A DNA stretch of 64,000 bases from Chryseobacterium rhizosphaerae (GTDB taxonomy: Bacteria; Bacteroidota; Bacteroidia; Flavobacteriales; Weeksellaceae): contig NZ_QNUF01000018.1 of NCBI RefSeq assembly GCF_003385455.1, positions 35,157 to 99,156 on the forward strand. The letters are read 5' to 3'. The notes under the pieces are model-generated. The model had not been told where the DNA came from. It did no database searches and was given only the letters and a program-made list of their open reading frames with translations. Both the position numbers and the translations under genes were made by a program. Positions 15,519-22,754 of this stretch are shown one piece after another (within the stretch, counting starts at the first letter, position 1; each line of letters starts with the position of its first letter).

Positions 15519-16139
15519 TTACTTTTCAAACAACATTTTGGTGATAAAATCTTTCTCCCCTTTTCCTCGGGCCGGTGAATATTCTCTGCCATAGAAAATA
15601 ATCTGAAGATGAAGCTTATTCCACACCTCTTCCGGAAATAAATTCTTTGCATCGCGTTCAGTTTCCACCACATTTTTTCCTGATGTCAGCTTCCACTGTG
15701 TCATTAAACGATGAATATGAGTATCTACCGGAAATGCCGCGAACCCGAATCCCTGGCTCATTACTACGGAAGCCGTTTTATGCCCCACTCCGGGAAGTGC
15801 TTCCAGTTCTTCATATGTTTGAGGAACTATTCCTTGATGTCTTTCTAATAAAAGCTCTGCCATTCTTTTTAGATTTTTGGCCTTGGTATTGGACAGTCCT
15901 ATTTCTTTAATCAATTCTTTGATCTGATATTCTTCCAGTTTCGCCATTCTTTGTGGCGTTCCTGCTACGGCAAAAAGATCAGGAGTAACCTGATTTACTT
16001 TTTTATCAGTAGTTTGCGCAGAAAGTGCAACAGCAACCATTAGCGTATACGGATCGGTATGATCCAATGGAATAGGTGTAGTGGGATATAATTTATCCAG
16101 TTCTATCTGAACGAGCTCGGCTCTTTGCTTTTTTGTCAT
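15519..16139 (-). CDS. nth: Endonuclease III (DNA glycosylase/AP lyase)
   Basis: A 206-residue base-excision-repair enzyme that removes oxidised pyrimidines. The helix-hairpin-helix LPGVGHKTASVVM (catalytic Lys) and FPVDTHIHRL (catalytic Asp) are intact, and the N-terminal LSAQTTDKKVNQ is typical. The C-terminus ends YGREYSPARGKGEKDFITKMLFEK, so the C-x6-C-x2-C-x5-C cluster loop of E. coli Nth is absent. The protein therefore cannot carry the usual 4Fe-4S cluster. The start at 16139 (MTKKQRAELVQ) is preferred over 16160 because the extra seven residues overlap the divergent promoter region before bcp. Confidence 0.92.
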   Translation of the reverse strand: MTKKQRAELVQIELDKLYPTTPIPLDHTDPYTLMVAVALSAQTTDKKVNQVTPDLFAVAGTPQRMAKLEEYQIKELIKEIGLSNTKAKNLKRMAELLLERHQGIVPQTYEELEALPGVGHKTASVVMSQGFGFAAFPVDTHIHRLMTQWKLTSGKNVVETERDAKNLFPEEVWNKLHLQIIFYGREYSPARGKGEKDFITKMLFEK

Positions 16140-16172
16140 GTAACCCTTAAATTTGAACAAAATTAAATCATT

Positions 16173-16622
16173 ATGCTGAAAGTTGGAGACAAATTACCTG
16201 AATTTGAAGGAATAAATCAGGATGGAGAAACAGTATCCTCTTCAAAGTTGATTGGAAAAAAACTGGTTGTTTTCTTTTATCCGCAAGCCAGTACCCCAAC
16301 ATGTACTGTAGAAGCCTGTAATCTGAGTGATAATTATTCCAAACTTGAAAAAGAAGGGTTTCAATTATTGGGAGTAAGTGGAGATTCTGTAAAGAAGCAG
16401 AAAAACTTTCACAGCAAATTTGCATTCCCTTATGACCTTATTGCGGATGAAACCCGTAATATCATTGATAAATTCGGAGTTTGGCAAGAGAAAAAAACGT
16501 TTGGAAAAACCTATATGGGAATAGTAAGAACGACCTTTATTTTTGATGAAAACGGAATCTGTACAAGAGTGATTGAAAAAGTAACTTCAAAAACAGCTGC
16601 CGAGCAAATTTTGGAGGGATAG
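16173..16622 (+). CDS. bcp: Peroxiredoxin, Bcp/PrxQ type
   Basis: A 149-residue thioredoxin-dependent thiol peroxidase that reduces H2O2 and organic hydroperoxides. The peroxidatic Cys is in FYPQASTPTCTVEACNLSD (about residues 37-55). The second Cys five residues later (C-x4-C) is the resolving Cys of the alpha-type Bcp subfamily. FGVWQEKKTFGKTYMGIVRTTFIFDENG is the conserved C-terminal part. It is divergent from nth, with starts 33 bases apart, so the two DNA- and oxidant-defence genes may share a control region. Confidence 0.93.
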   Translation: MLKVGDKLPEFEGINQDGETVSSSKLIGKKLVVFFYPQASTPTCTVEACNLSDNYSKLEKEGFQLLGVSGDSVKKQKNFHSKFAFPYDLIADETRNIIDKFGVWQEKKTFGKTYMGIVRTTFIFDENGICTRVIEKVTSKTAAEQILEG

Positions 16623-16630
16623 TCTTGTAA

Positions 16631-16671
16631 TACAAATAGATTCGCAACAGATGTTTGTGAATCTATTTGTA
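16631..16671. terminator. Strong bidirectional terminator between bcp and the acetyltransferase gene
   Basis: TACAAATAGATTC (16631-16643) pairs perfectly with GAATCTATTTGTA (16659-16671), extended by four further pairs inside. ATTTTTATTT follows on the plus strand. The convergent gene ends at 16688. Confidence 0.85.
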
Positions 16672-16687
16672 TTTTTATTTATAATTA

Positions 16688-17221
16688 TTACTCTGTTTCG
16701 TAATAGTTTAATTCTTCATCCTCACCGGGTAGGGTAAGATGTTTTTGAAATTTCAGTCCCAGTTTCTCTATCAGTTTTTGAGAAGACACGTTATCTTTTG
16801 AAATGATAGCAGATATTTTTGACAGTCCAAATTCTTCCATCCCAATGGATTTAACCTTTTGAGCTGCTTCATAAGCATATCCCTTACCTTCAAACTCTTC
16901 CAAGAGAGAATATCCTATATCTACTACATCAAGGCCTTCTCTCTCAAAGATCCCTACTCCACCAATTTTGTTATTGCCTTCTTTGGTCATGACAAGATAA
17001 TTTCCATACCCTAATCTTTCAATCTGCGGAATAAATCTGTTTCTGATATAGTCTTCAGCATCCTTAAGTGTTTTAATATTACGGTCACCAATATACTGGA
17101 TAAACTTGGGTCTGTTGTAAAGTTCAAAAATAAGTTCCTTATCTTCCAAAGACATTGGACGGAGAATCAATCGTTCCGTTTCGTAAAATTTATTTTCGCT
17201 GGGTTGTTTTTTTAGGCTCAT
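16688..17221 (-). CDS. GNAT-family N-acetyltransferase (RimJ/RimL-like)
   Basis: A 177-residue acetyl-CoA-dependent acetyltransferase. The ETERLILRPMSLEDKELIFELYN start and the 'GVGIFEREGLDVVDIGYSLLEEFEGKGYAYEA' core (motif A with E-x-x-G-x-G-Y-A) are typical of the RimJ/RimL ribosomal-protein-acetyltransferase-like branch. ISKDNVSSQKLIEKLGLKF is motif B. The substrate cannot be deduced. The start codon lies inside the 3' end of the preceding gene (32-base overlap), indicating translational coupling with the exported protein encoded at 17190-17852. Confidence 0.85.
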   Translation of the reverse strand: MSLKKQPSENKFYETERLILRPMSLEDKELIFELYNRPKFIQYIGDRNIKTLKDAEDYIRNRFIPQIERLGYGNYLVMTKEGNNKIGGVGIFEREGLDVVDIGYSLLEEFEGKGYAYEAAQKVKSIGMEEFGLSKISAIISKDNVSSQKLIEKLGLKFQKHLTLPGEDEELNYYETE

Positions 17222-17852
17222 CTTTTGGTTCTTGTTTTTTCTCGATCTTTAAAAGACGGGGGTTATTAGCACATTTTTTATTATAAAGCTCAATATAGGT
17301 TCCATTATCTTTCACCTGGATTATTTCTCCTGTAGATTTACTTACAGTCAATGTATAATGAGTTTTTTGATACGGACATTCTTTTGAAGTCAGTTTACCA
17401 AGATCCAAATAATAATGAGTCCGGTCTTCATGATAGTTGCCTGCAAGATCTTTAAATTCTTCGTCAACCAGATATCCGTCAGCAGCCAAAACAATAGCTG
17501 CCTCTTCAGCATTATCTATCTTACCTACAAATTTTTTCAGCCCTTCCACGTCCATAATATAGCTGATCTTACCTCCTGAAGAATAAGCTATATAATAAAA
17601 GCTGTCTTCACTTGGGAACAGGTTAAAACCTGAAAACTGAGGGGTATAGCTTATCTTTCCTCCGGACGTTTTTAGCTCCTGACCTTTGCCATAGCTATTG
17701 TATACCAGCACCCATGAATCTATTTTATCATCGGGTTCTATACGTTGGAGAATATTTGGAATGTTTGAAAACTTCTTCTTTTCCTGAGCATTTCCCAGGA
17801 ATCCTAAAAGTACAAATACAAGAATTGTGAATTGGGTGGTAATTTTTATCAT
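17190..17852 (-). CDS. Hypothetical exported protein
   Basis: A 220-residue protein with a Sec signal peptide (MIKITTQFTILVFVLLGFLGNAQ) and no recognised family. The mature part has Gly/Ser/Tyr-rich repeats (GGKISYTPQFSG and GGKISYIMDVEG, about 40 residues apart), an E-C-P-Y segment and a basic Lys/Pro-rich tail (EKKQEPKDEPKKTTQRK). Two Cys (TSKECPY and NKKCANN) could form a disulfide in the periplasm. It shares a transcript with the overlapping acetyltransferase gene and lies downstream of manC. Confidence 0.7.
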   Translation of the reverse strand: MIKITTQFTILVFVLLGFLGNAQEKKKFSNIPNILQRIEPDDKIDSWVLVYNSYGKGQELKTSGGKISYTPQFSGFNLFPSEDSFYYIAYSSGGKISYIMDVEGLKKFVGKIDNAEEAAIVLAADGYLVDEEFKDLAGNYHEDRTHYYLDLGKLTSKECPYQKTHYTLTVSKSTGEIIQVKDNGTYIELYNKKCANNPRLLKIEKKQEPKDEPKKTTQRK

Positions 17853-17884
17853 AATTTAAAAATCAGCAGAAATATACCAATTTT

Positions 17885-18967
17885 TTACATAAACTTATCT
17901 CCTTTCTTGAAGCTTTTTAAATCGAGAACATAATCCTTGATCAGCTGATCATTATCGCGTGGGCAGATAAGAAGAGCCTTATCGGTATCCACAACAATAT
18001 AATTTTCAAGGCCATCAATGATGACCGCTTTATTATTGTTTTTAAGACGGATAATATTCCCTTTGGAATTGTAGGTTAGCAAATGCTTTAGTTTTACAGC
18101 ATTACCGTTTTCATCCTTATCCGTATTTTCGTATACTGATGTCCATGTACCCAGATCACTCCAGCCTAAAATAGCAGGAATTACATATACGTTTTTTGCT
18201 TTTTCCAGAATACCGTTGTCTATAGAAATTTTCTGTACTTTAGGGTAAATGGTTTCAATACAGCTGTTTTCATTTTCTGAATTATACTCACAAGCCATAA
18301 AGTGCTGCATCATCTCAGGAAGGTACATTTCAAAAGCATGATGGATACTTTTTATATTCCAGATGAATATTCCGGCATTCCAAAGGAAATCTCCGCTTTC
18401 CAGAAAATTTTGGGCAATTTCAAGAATAGGTTTTTCCGTAAATGTTTTTACTTTGAAGTATTCTGAGCCTTTTTTCTCTACAAACTGAATATATCCATAT
18501 CCTGTATCGGGTCTTGTAGGAGTAATACCCAGGGTTACCAGGTAATCATGTTTTGAAGCAAGGTCAAAAGCAAGCTCCACTTTTTCCAAAAATACATCCT
18601 CTTTAAGAATCAAATGATCCGCCGGAAGGACAATCATAGTAGCATCAGGGTTAATTTCAGCGATCTTATTAGCCATATACAGGTTACAAGCCGCTGTATT
18701 TTTCATCAGGGGCTCACCTACAATGTTCTCTTCAGGAATCTCAGGTAGCTGCTGCTGAGAAAGCGCAACATATTCTTTATTCGTAATCACGAATATGTGT
18801 TCTTTAGGAATAAGCTTACTGATTCTGTCATAAGTCTGTTGAATCATAGTACGCCCAACTCCTAAAATATCCTGAAACTGTTTTGGAAATTTCTGTGTAC
18901 TCATCGGCCAGAACCGGCTACCGATTCCACCTGCCATTATCACACAGTATCTATCTGATTTTAACAT
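17885..18967 (-). CDS. manC: Mannose-1-phosphate guanylyltransferase
   Basis: A 360-residue GDP-mannose pyrophosphorylase that makes GDP-mannose from mannose 1-phosphate and GTP for polysaccharide and glycan synthesis. The nucleotidyltransferase signature IMAGGIGSRFWPMSTQKFPKQF is at residues 10-31, with VLPADHLI, GYGYIQF, FTEKP and FLWNAGIFIWN following in order, then LGWSDLGTW. It is the short form without the C-terminal phosphomannose isomerase domain. The start is two bases after the SprT-like stop, so sprT-like and manC are co-transcribed. It may feed the glycosyltransferase cluster at 24.3-28 kb, which is an inference. Confidence 0.95.
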   Translation of the reverse strand: MLKSDRYCVIMAGGIGSRFWPMSTQKFPKQFQDILGVGRTMIQQTYDRISKLIPKEHIFVITNKEYVALSQQQLPEIPEENIVGEPLMKNTAACNLYMANKIAEINPDATMIVLPADHLILKEDVFLEKVELAFDLASKHDYLVTLGITPTRPDTGYGYIQFVEKKGSEYFKVKTFTEKPILEIAQNFLESGDFLWNAGIFIWNIKSIHHAFEMYLPEMMQHFMACEYNSENENSCIETIYPKVQKISIDNGILEKAKNVYVIPAILGWSDLGTWTSVYENTDKDENGNAVKLKHLLTYNSKGNIIRLKNNNKAVIIDGLENYIVVDTDKALLICPRDNDQLIKDYVLDLKSFKKGDKFM

Positions 18968-18969
18968 TC

Positions 18970-19560
18970 TTAGCTACATTTTTCTACCCTTGCTAAAGGT
19001 TTGAAAGAATACTTCCTTCCAGTAGCCAAGTTCTTACAAAGATAGTTTTTTTTAACCAGACCTTCTAATAAATACTTTTCGTTGCGATATATAAAAAATT
19101 CTCCCTTTTGGAGCTCCTCAATAAATTGTAGGCTATCATCCTGTTTTTCAGTATGAAAATATCTTACAAGATCAGGGCTGGCCATAAAATTTGCTTTAGG
19201 TGCCTTGGAAAACTTAACGATGATGGGCTTTAGATCTTCATCGTAAATTTCAAGACTTTCAATAAGCATTTTTCTAAATGTTTCCTTCCATTCGTTGCCG
19301 TGAGGGGAAATTCTTCTTCCATATTTCTCGAAGGCAATTAAGTGAGCCAGCTCATGGGTCAGAACAAAGAAAAAAAGCTGCGGAGTAAGAGTAGAATTTA
19401 CTGTAATTTCATGGGAATCGTCCGGAAGCTTTCTATAATCTCCCAGTTTGGAATTCCTGTTCCTAGTAACTTTTATATGAATAAAATAATCTGAAAACCA
19501 GATTTTTAAATACTGAAGTGTGTTTGGTGGTAAATATTTTTCTAATGATTTAATTGGCAT
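18970..19560 (-). CDS. SprT-like zinc metallopeptidase domain protein
   Basis: A 196-residue protein with the SprT/SprTN zincin motif LTHELAHLIAFEKYG (HExxH, about residues 63-77), followed by SPHGNEWKETFRKML, where the second His is the third metal ligand. The C-terminal 'LCKNLATGRKYSF' part resembles the rubredoxin-like end of SprT but lacks the full set of zinc-ribbon cysteines. Eukaryotic relatives cleave DNA-protein crosslinks; the bacterial role is unclear. Gaps to manC (2 bases) and to the TolC-like gene (1 base) indicate a single transcript. Confidence 0.85.
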   Translation of the reverse strand: MPIKSLEKYLPPNTLQYLKIWFSDYFIHIKVTRNRNSKLGDYRKLPDDSHEITVNSTLTPQLFFFVLTHELAHLIAFEKYGRRISPHGNEWKETFRKMLIESLEIYDEDLKPIIVKFSKAPKANFMASPDLVRYFHTEKQDDSLQFIEELQKGEFFIYRNEKYLLEGLVKKNYLCKNLATGRKYSFKPLARVEKCS

Positions 19561-19561
19561 T

Positions 19562-20902
19562 TTACAAACTTAATGGAATTCCTGCATAGAAATTCAACAG
19601 TTTAAGGCTGAAAAGATAATTATATTTCGCCTGCGCTACTGATCCCTGTGCATTTGCATAATTATTTCTTGCAACATTTACGTCATAAATGGTTGATCTA
19701 CCTGCAGCATAGCTCTTATCAGCAAAATCCAGAGCCAGCTTTGAACTTTTCTCTGCCTCTACCGCTGCCAGATAGTTTTCGTAATTGGCATCGGCATCAA
19801 ACTGTGCTTTCTGTATATTCTGTCTTATCGTTTGTTTTTGTTGCTCCAGTGTATTTTTAGCAATACTTTCATTTATTTTAGATTGCTGTACCTGTAGTTT
19901 TGTTATTCCTTTATTAAAAATAGGAATATTTACAGAAACTCCTCCCTGTTGTCCAAAGTTATCTTTATACTGTTCAAAAAATCCTTTTTCCTTAATGTAA
20001 ACAAATTCGTTTCCTACATTATCCGTATTCAAAAGATTATTATAGAAAGTTCCTATTCCAACGTTTGCTGTTACAGTAGGCCAAAAAGCAGTCTTGGAAA
20101 CCTCTGTTTGAGCCTCTGCAGAATTTACCCTGCTTTCCGCTGCTTTTATAAGAGGCTGAGACTCATAAGCTATAGATAAAACTTCATCTACAGATTTCAG
20201 CTCAGGGGCCAACTGATCCGGAACAGTGACATCTTCAACATCAAAGTCTTTATACTCAGACAGCTGTAAAAGCTGAACTAAAGCGAATAAGCTCCGTCCT
20301 ACATTTACCTGTGCTGTTTTTAAATTTTGTTTTTCTCTGGCCAACGCAGCTTCTGCTTCTGCCAGAACGGTTTGTGCTGTTGTTCCTACAGTCGTCGTTA
20401 TTTTTGCTCTGTCGAATTGTTTTTGAGCATTAATTACAGCACTTTCAGAAATTTTTACAATTTCCTTATTCAGCAATGTAGTTAAATACTGCTGTGCTAT
20501 CTGTAAAGAAATATCATTTTTTATAGCCTCTACATCATAAAGACTTGCCTCTACATCAAACTGGCTTTTTCTGACAGTCTTTTCCAGTCTCCCATTATTG
20601 TATACCAAAATATCAGCTCCAATACTAGCATTATTACTGAATCTGTCATTCCTTAAACTCCCGGTACCAAAAGATGTCTGTCCAAAACTGACGGTATTTC
20701 CAAAACTTCCTGAAACGGATGGTAAATATCCATTTTTGGCAATTTTAAGATTGGCATCCTGTGATTGTTTGTTATATTGATTTTGGATAACCTGAAGATT
20801 ATGCTCCACTGCATAGCTTACACATTCTTTTAAGGACCATTTCTTTTGAGCGTTCAATCCCAAACAGCCTAATCCAAAAACGATAATCCAAACTTTTTTC
20901 AT
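19562..20902 (-). CDS. TolC-family outer-membrane efflux protein
   Basis: A 446-residue outer-membrane channel protein. Signal peptide MKKVWIIVFGLGCLGLNAQ; the mature protein has the two OEP halves with WSLKECVSYAVEHNLQVIQ at the start, long heptad-rich coiled-coil helices (YLTTLLNKEIVKISESAVINAQKQFDRAKI; EQQKQTIRQNIQKAQFDADANYENYLAAVEAEKSS), and the second-half YAAGRSTIYDVNVARNNYANAQG motif. TolC proteins work with membrane fusion and pump proteins, but no pump gene is adjacent, so the partner is elsewhere. It is the first gene of the tolC-sprT-manC transcript. Confidence 0.93.
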   Translation of the reverse strand: MKKVWIIVFGLGCLGLNAQKKWSLKECVSYAVEHNLQVIQNQYNKQSQDANLKIAKNGYLPSVSGSFGNTVSFGQTSFGTGSLRNDRFSNNASIGADILVYNNGRLEKTVRKSQFDVEASLYDVEAIKNDISLQIAQQYLTTLLNKEIVKISESAVINAQKQFDRAKITTTVGTTAQTVLAEAEAALAREKQNLKTAQVNVGRSLFALVQLLQLSEYKDFDVEDVTVPDQLAPELKSVDEVLSIAYESQPLIKAAESRVNSAEAQTEVSKTAFWPTVTANVGIGTFYNNLLNTDNVGNEFVYIKEKGFFEQYKDNFGQQGGVSVNIPIFNKGITKLQVQQSKINESIAKNTLEQQKQTIRQNIQKAQFDADANYENYLAAVEAEKSSKLALDFADKSYAAGRSTIYDVNVARNNYANAQGSVAQAKYNYLFSLKLLNFYAGIPLSL

Positions 20903-20942
20903 ATGTATATGTTTATTTGTTCTTAATGGTCATATGGAATCG
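20899..20942 (-). promoter_or_regulatory. Conserved leader upstream of the TolC-like gene
   Basis: The leader holds CGATTCCATATGACCATTAA (minus strand, 20923-20942), 19 of 20 identical to the exbD leader motif. The whole 43-base leader is also about 80 percent similar to the leader of the outer-membrane protein gene at 31479 (31476-31515). Confidence 0.5.
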
Positions 20943-21086
20943 TGTCATCTTCATCAGAACTGTAATTTGTAAATCACAACGATTTCATATTAAGATTTTT
21001 CCCTATTAGACGAACTAAATATAAAAAAGTTACAGATTGAAAAAATTATTGTTTCATTTTAATAAAACTTTTGAGAATTTTGTACC

Positions 21087-22331
21087 ATGACACATGAACA
21101 ATACCAGGAAGCTATAGACTGGCTTTTCGTACAGATGCCCAACTATCAGACAGATGGGCAGAAAGCTTATAAACCGGGACTGGATAATATTATTAAACTT
21201 TGTGCCTTTTTTGGAAACCCTCAGGAGAAGATAAAATGCATCCATATCGGAGGGACAAACGGCAAGGGCTCTTCAAGCAATATGCTGGCTTCTGTACTGC
21301 AGGAGGCAGGATATACCATCGGATTATACAATTCTCCTCACCTTATCGACTTCACAGAACGTATCAAGATCAATGGTAAAAACTGCGATAAGGAATTTGT
21401 TTTTGATTTTATACAAAAGCTTAAAAATTTACCTGAAGATATCCGCCCCTCATTTTTTGAGTTTACGACCATTATGGCATTTGAATATTTTGCCCAGCAA
21501 CAGGTGGATTTTGCCATTATTGAAGTAGGATTAGGAGGAAGACTGGATTCAACCAATATTATCCGTCCATTGATTTCAGCTATAACGAATGTTCAACTGG
21601 ACCATCAAAATATACTGGGAGATACTATTGAAGAGATAGCAGGAGAAAAAGCAGGGATTATTAAGCCTAATACCCCCATTATTTCCGGTGACGAAAATGA
21701 AGTGGTAAAAAATATCATCAGCAAAAAAGCAGCCCAAGAAAACGCTCCTTTTATAGATTCAACATTATTTCATACTATCCTTACCTCAGATTTAAAAGGA
21801 AACTACCAACAGAAGAATATCCGGGTGGTATTAGCGATGATTGAAGAATTAAGAAAATTAAGTATTGAGATTTCTGACAAAGCCATTGAAAAAGGGCTAC
21901 TGAATGTCCATCAAAATACGGGGTTCATTGGCCGTTGGTTTGAATTTTCAAAAAATCCGCTTACTATTTGTGATACGGGACATAATCAGGCAGGTTTGGA
22001 GTATGTTTTTTCACAATTGAATTCTATAGACAGGCATAAGCATGTTATTTTGGGGTTTGTGAACGATAAAAAAATAGATGAAGTGATGGATTTACTTCCT
22101 GAAAATTCTGAGTTTTATTTTGCAAAACCATCTATCAGTAGGGGAAGACATCCCGAAGATTATGAAAATCTACTTCGTGAGGCAAAAATTTTTTATAAAA
22201 TTTTTAATTCTGTACAGGAAGCCTATCTTTCTGCAAAAGAGCGATGTACAAATGAAGATATGATTTTTATCGGCGGAAGCAACTTTGTTGTGGGAGAATT
22301 TTTAGAAAAAAATTTGGAGATTTCTAAATAA
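21087..22331 (+). CDS. folC: Folylpolyglutamate synthase / dihydrofolate synthase
   Basis: A 414-residue cytoplasmic ATP-dependent ligase that adds glutamate to dihydropteroate and folates. GGTNGKGSSSNMLASVL (about residues 53-69) is the ATP-binding loop. FFEFTTIMAFEYFAQQQVDFAIIEVGLGGRLDSTNII, with the conserved E-V-G-L-G-G-R-x-D, and LDHQNILGDTIEEIAGEKAGII are the Mur-ligase-family core. DTGHNQAG in the C-terminal domain holds the conserved His. Its 3' end overlaps the -33 part of the tRNA-Val promoter. Confidence 0.95.
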   Translation: MTHEQYQEAIDWLFVQMPNYQTDGQKAYKPGLDNIIKLCAFFGNPQEKIKCIHIGGTNGKGSSSNMLASVLQEAGYTIGLYNSPHLIDFTERIKINGKNCDKEFVFDFIQKLKNLPEDIRPSFFEFTTIMAFEYFAQQQVDFAIIEVGLGGRLDSTNIIRPLISAITNVQLDHQNILGDTIEEIAGEKAGIIKPNTPIISGDENEVVKNIISKKAAQENAPFIDSTLFHTILTSDLKGNYQQKNIRVVLAMIEELRKLSIEISDKAIEKGLLNVHQNTGFIGRWFEFSKNPLTICDTGHNQAGLEYVFSQLNSIDRHKHVILGFVNDKKIDEVMDLLPENSEFYFAKPSISRGRHPEDYENLLREAKIFYKIFNSVQEAYLSAKERCTNEDMIFIGGSNFVVGEFLEKNLEISK

Positions 22332-22343
22332 GTCGTATATTTG
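22314..22343 (+). promoter_or_regulatory. Promoter of the tRNA-Val pair
   Basis: TTG (22314-22316), a 19-nt spacer and TATATTTG (22336-22343) give a complete Bacteroidota-type promoter. The transcript start would be near 22350, about 25 bases before the first tRNA. The -33 part lies inside the end of folC. Confidence 0.75.
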
Positions 22344-22373
22344 CACCACTCTAAACGAGGAAACAAGTTATAG

Positions 22374-22448
22374 GGGCTCTTAGCTCAGTTGGTTCAGAGC
22401 ATCTGGTTTACACCCAGAGGGTCGGGGGTTCGAATCCCTCAGGGCCCA
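22374..22448 (+). tRNA. tRNA-Val (anticodon TAC)
   Basis: A 75-nt cloverleaf: acceptor GGGCTCT/AGGGCCC, D-arm GCTC...GAGC, anticodon stem TCTGG/CCAGA with loop TTTACAC (anticodon TAC, reading GTA-type Val codons), T-arm GGGGG-TTCGAAT-CCCTC and discriminator A. The 3' CCA is not encoded. Confidence 0.95.
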
Positions 22449-22482
22449 CACAAAGGATACTGAAGCCTTTCAAAAAATTTCA

Positions 22483-22557
22483 GGGCTCTTAGCTCAGTTG
22501 GTTCAGAGCATCTGGTTTACACCCAGAGGGTCGGGGGTTCGAATCCCTCAGGGCCCA
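22483..22557 (+). tRNA. tRNA-Val (anticodon TAC), second identical copy
   Basis: Base-for-base identical to the first tRNA over 75 nt, starting 109 bases downstream. The two share one promoter, and the terminator at 22560-22590 closes the unit. The 34-nt spacer differs from the other flanks, so this is a local tandem duplication, not a longer duplicated block. Confidence 0.95.
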
Positions 22558-22559
22558 CA

Positions 22560-22590
22560 AAAACTCTCAAGAAATTGAGAGTTTTTTTTT
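22560..22590 (+). terminator. tRNA-Val operon terminator; left copy of a 31-bp direct repeat
   Basis: AAACTCTCAA pairs with TTGAGAGTTT around a GAAA tetraloop, followed by a T run. The same 31 bases, hairpin and T run included, recur at 24304-24334 on the other side of the beta-helix gene. Confidence 0.9.
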
Positions 22591-22694
22591 GTTATTTACT
22601 ATTGGCCTTCCCCTACCCTTACATTTTCTCCAATTTTATACCCTTTCTGATAATTTGTAAAAATAATACGTCAACTTTTGACGCTATCCTCTAT

Positions 22695-22702
22695 TACCTT
22701 TG
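22695..22702 (+). promoter_or_regulatory. -7 element for the beta-helix gene
   Basis: TACCTTTG matches TAnnTTTG, 52 bases before the ATG at 22755. A TTTG at 22677-22680 is upstream, but the spacing of 14 is short. Confidence 0.45.
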
Positions 22703-22754
22703 GGTTCATTTCAAGGAATAGAATAAATATTTTGACAATTAAAAATAAAAACAG

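Noticed and set aside
22374..22557. Two 75-base repeats as a CRISPR-like array
   Set aside because: They are complete tRNA genes with cloverleaf structure; no CRISPR array was seen anywhere in the window.
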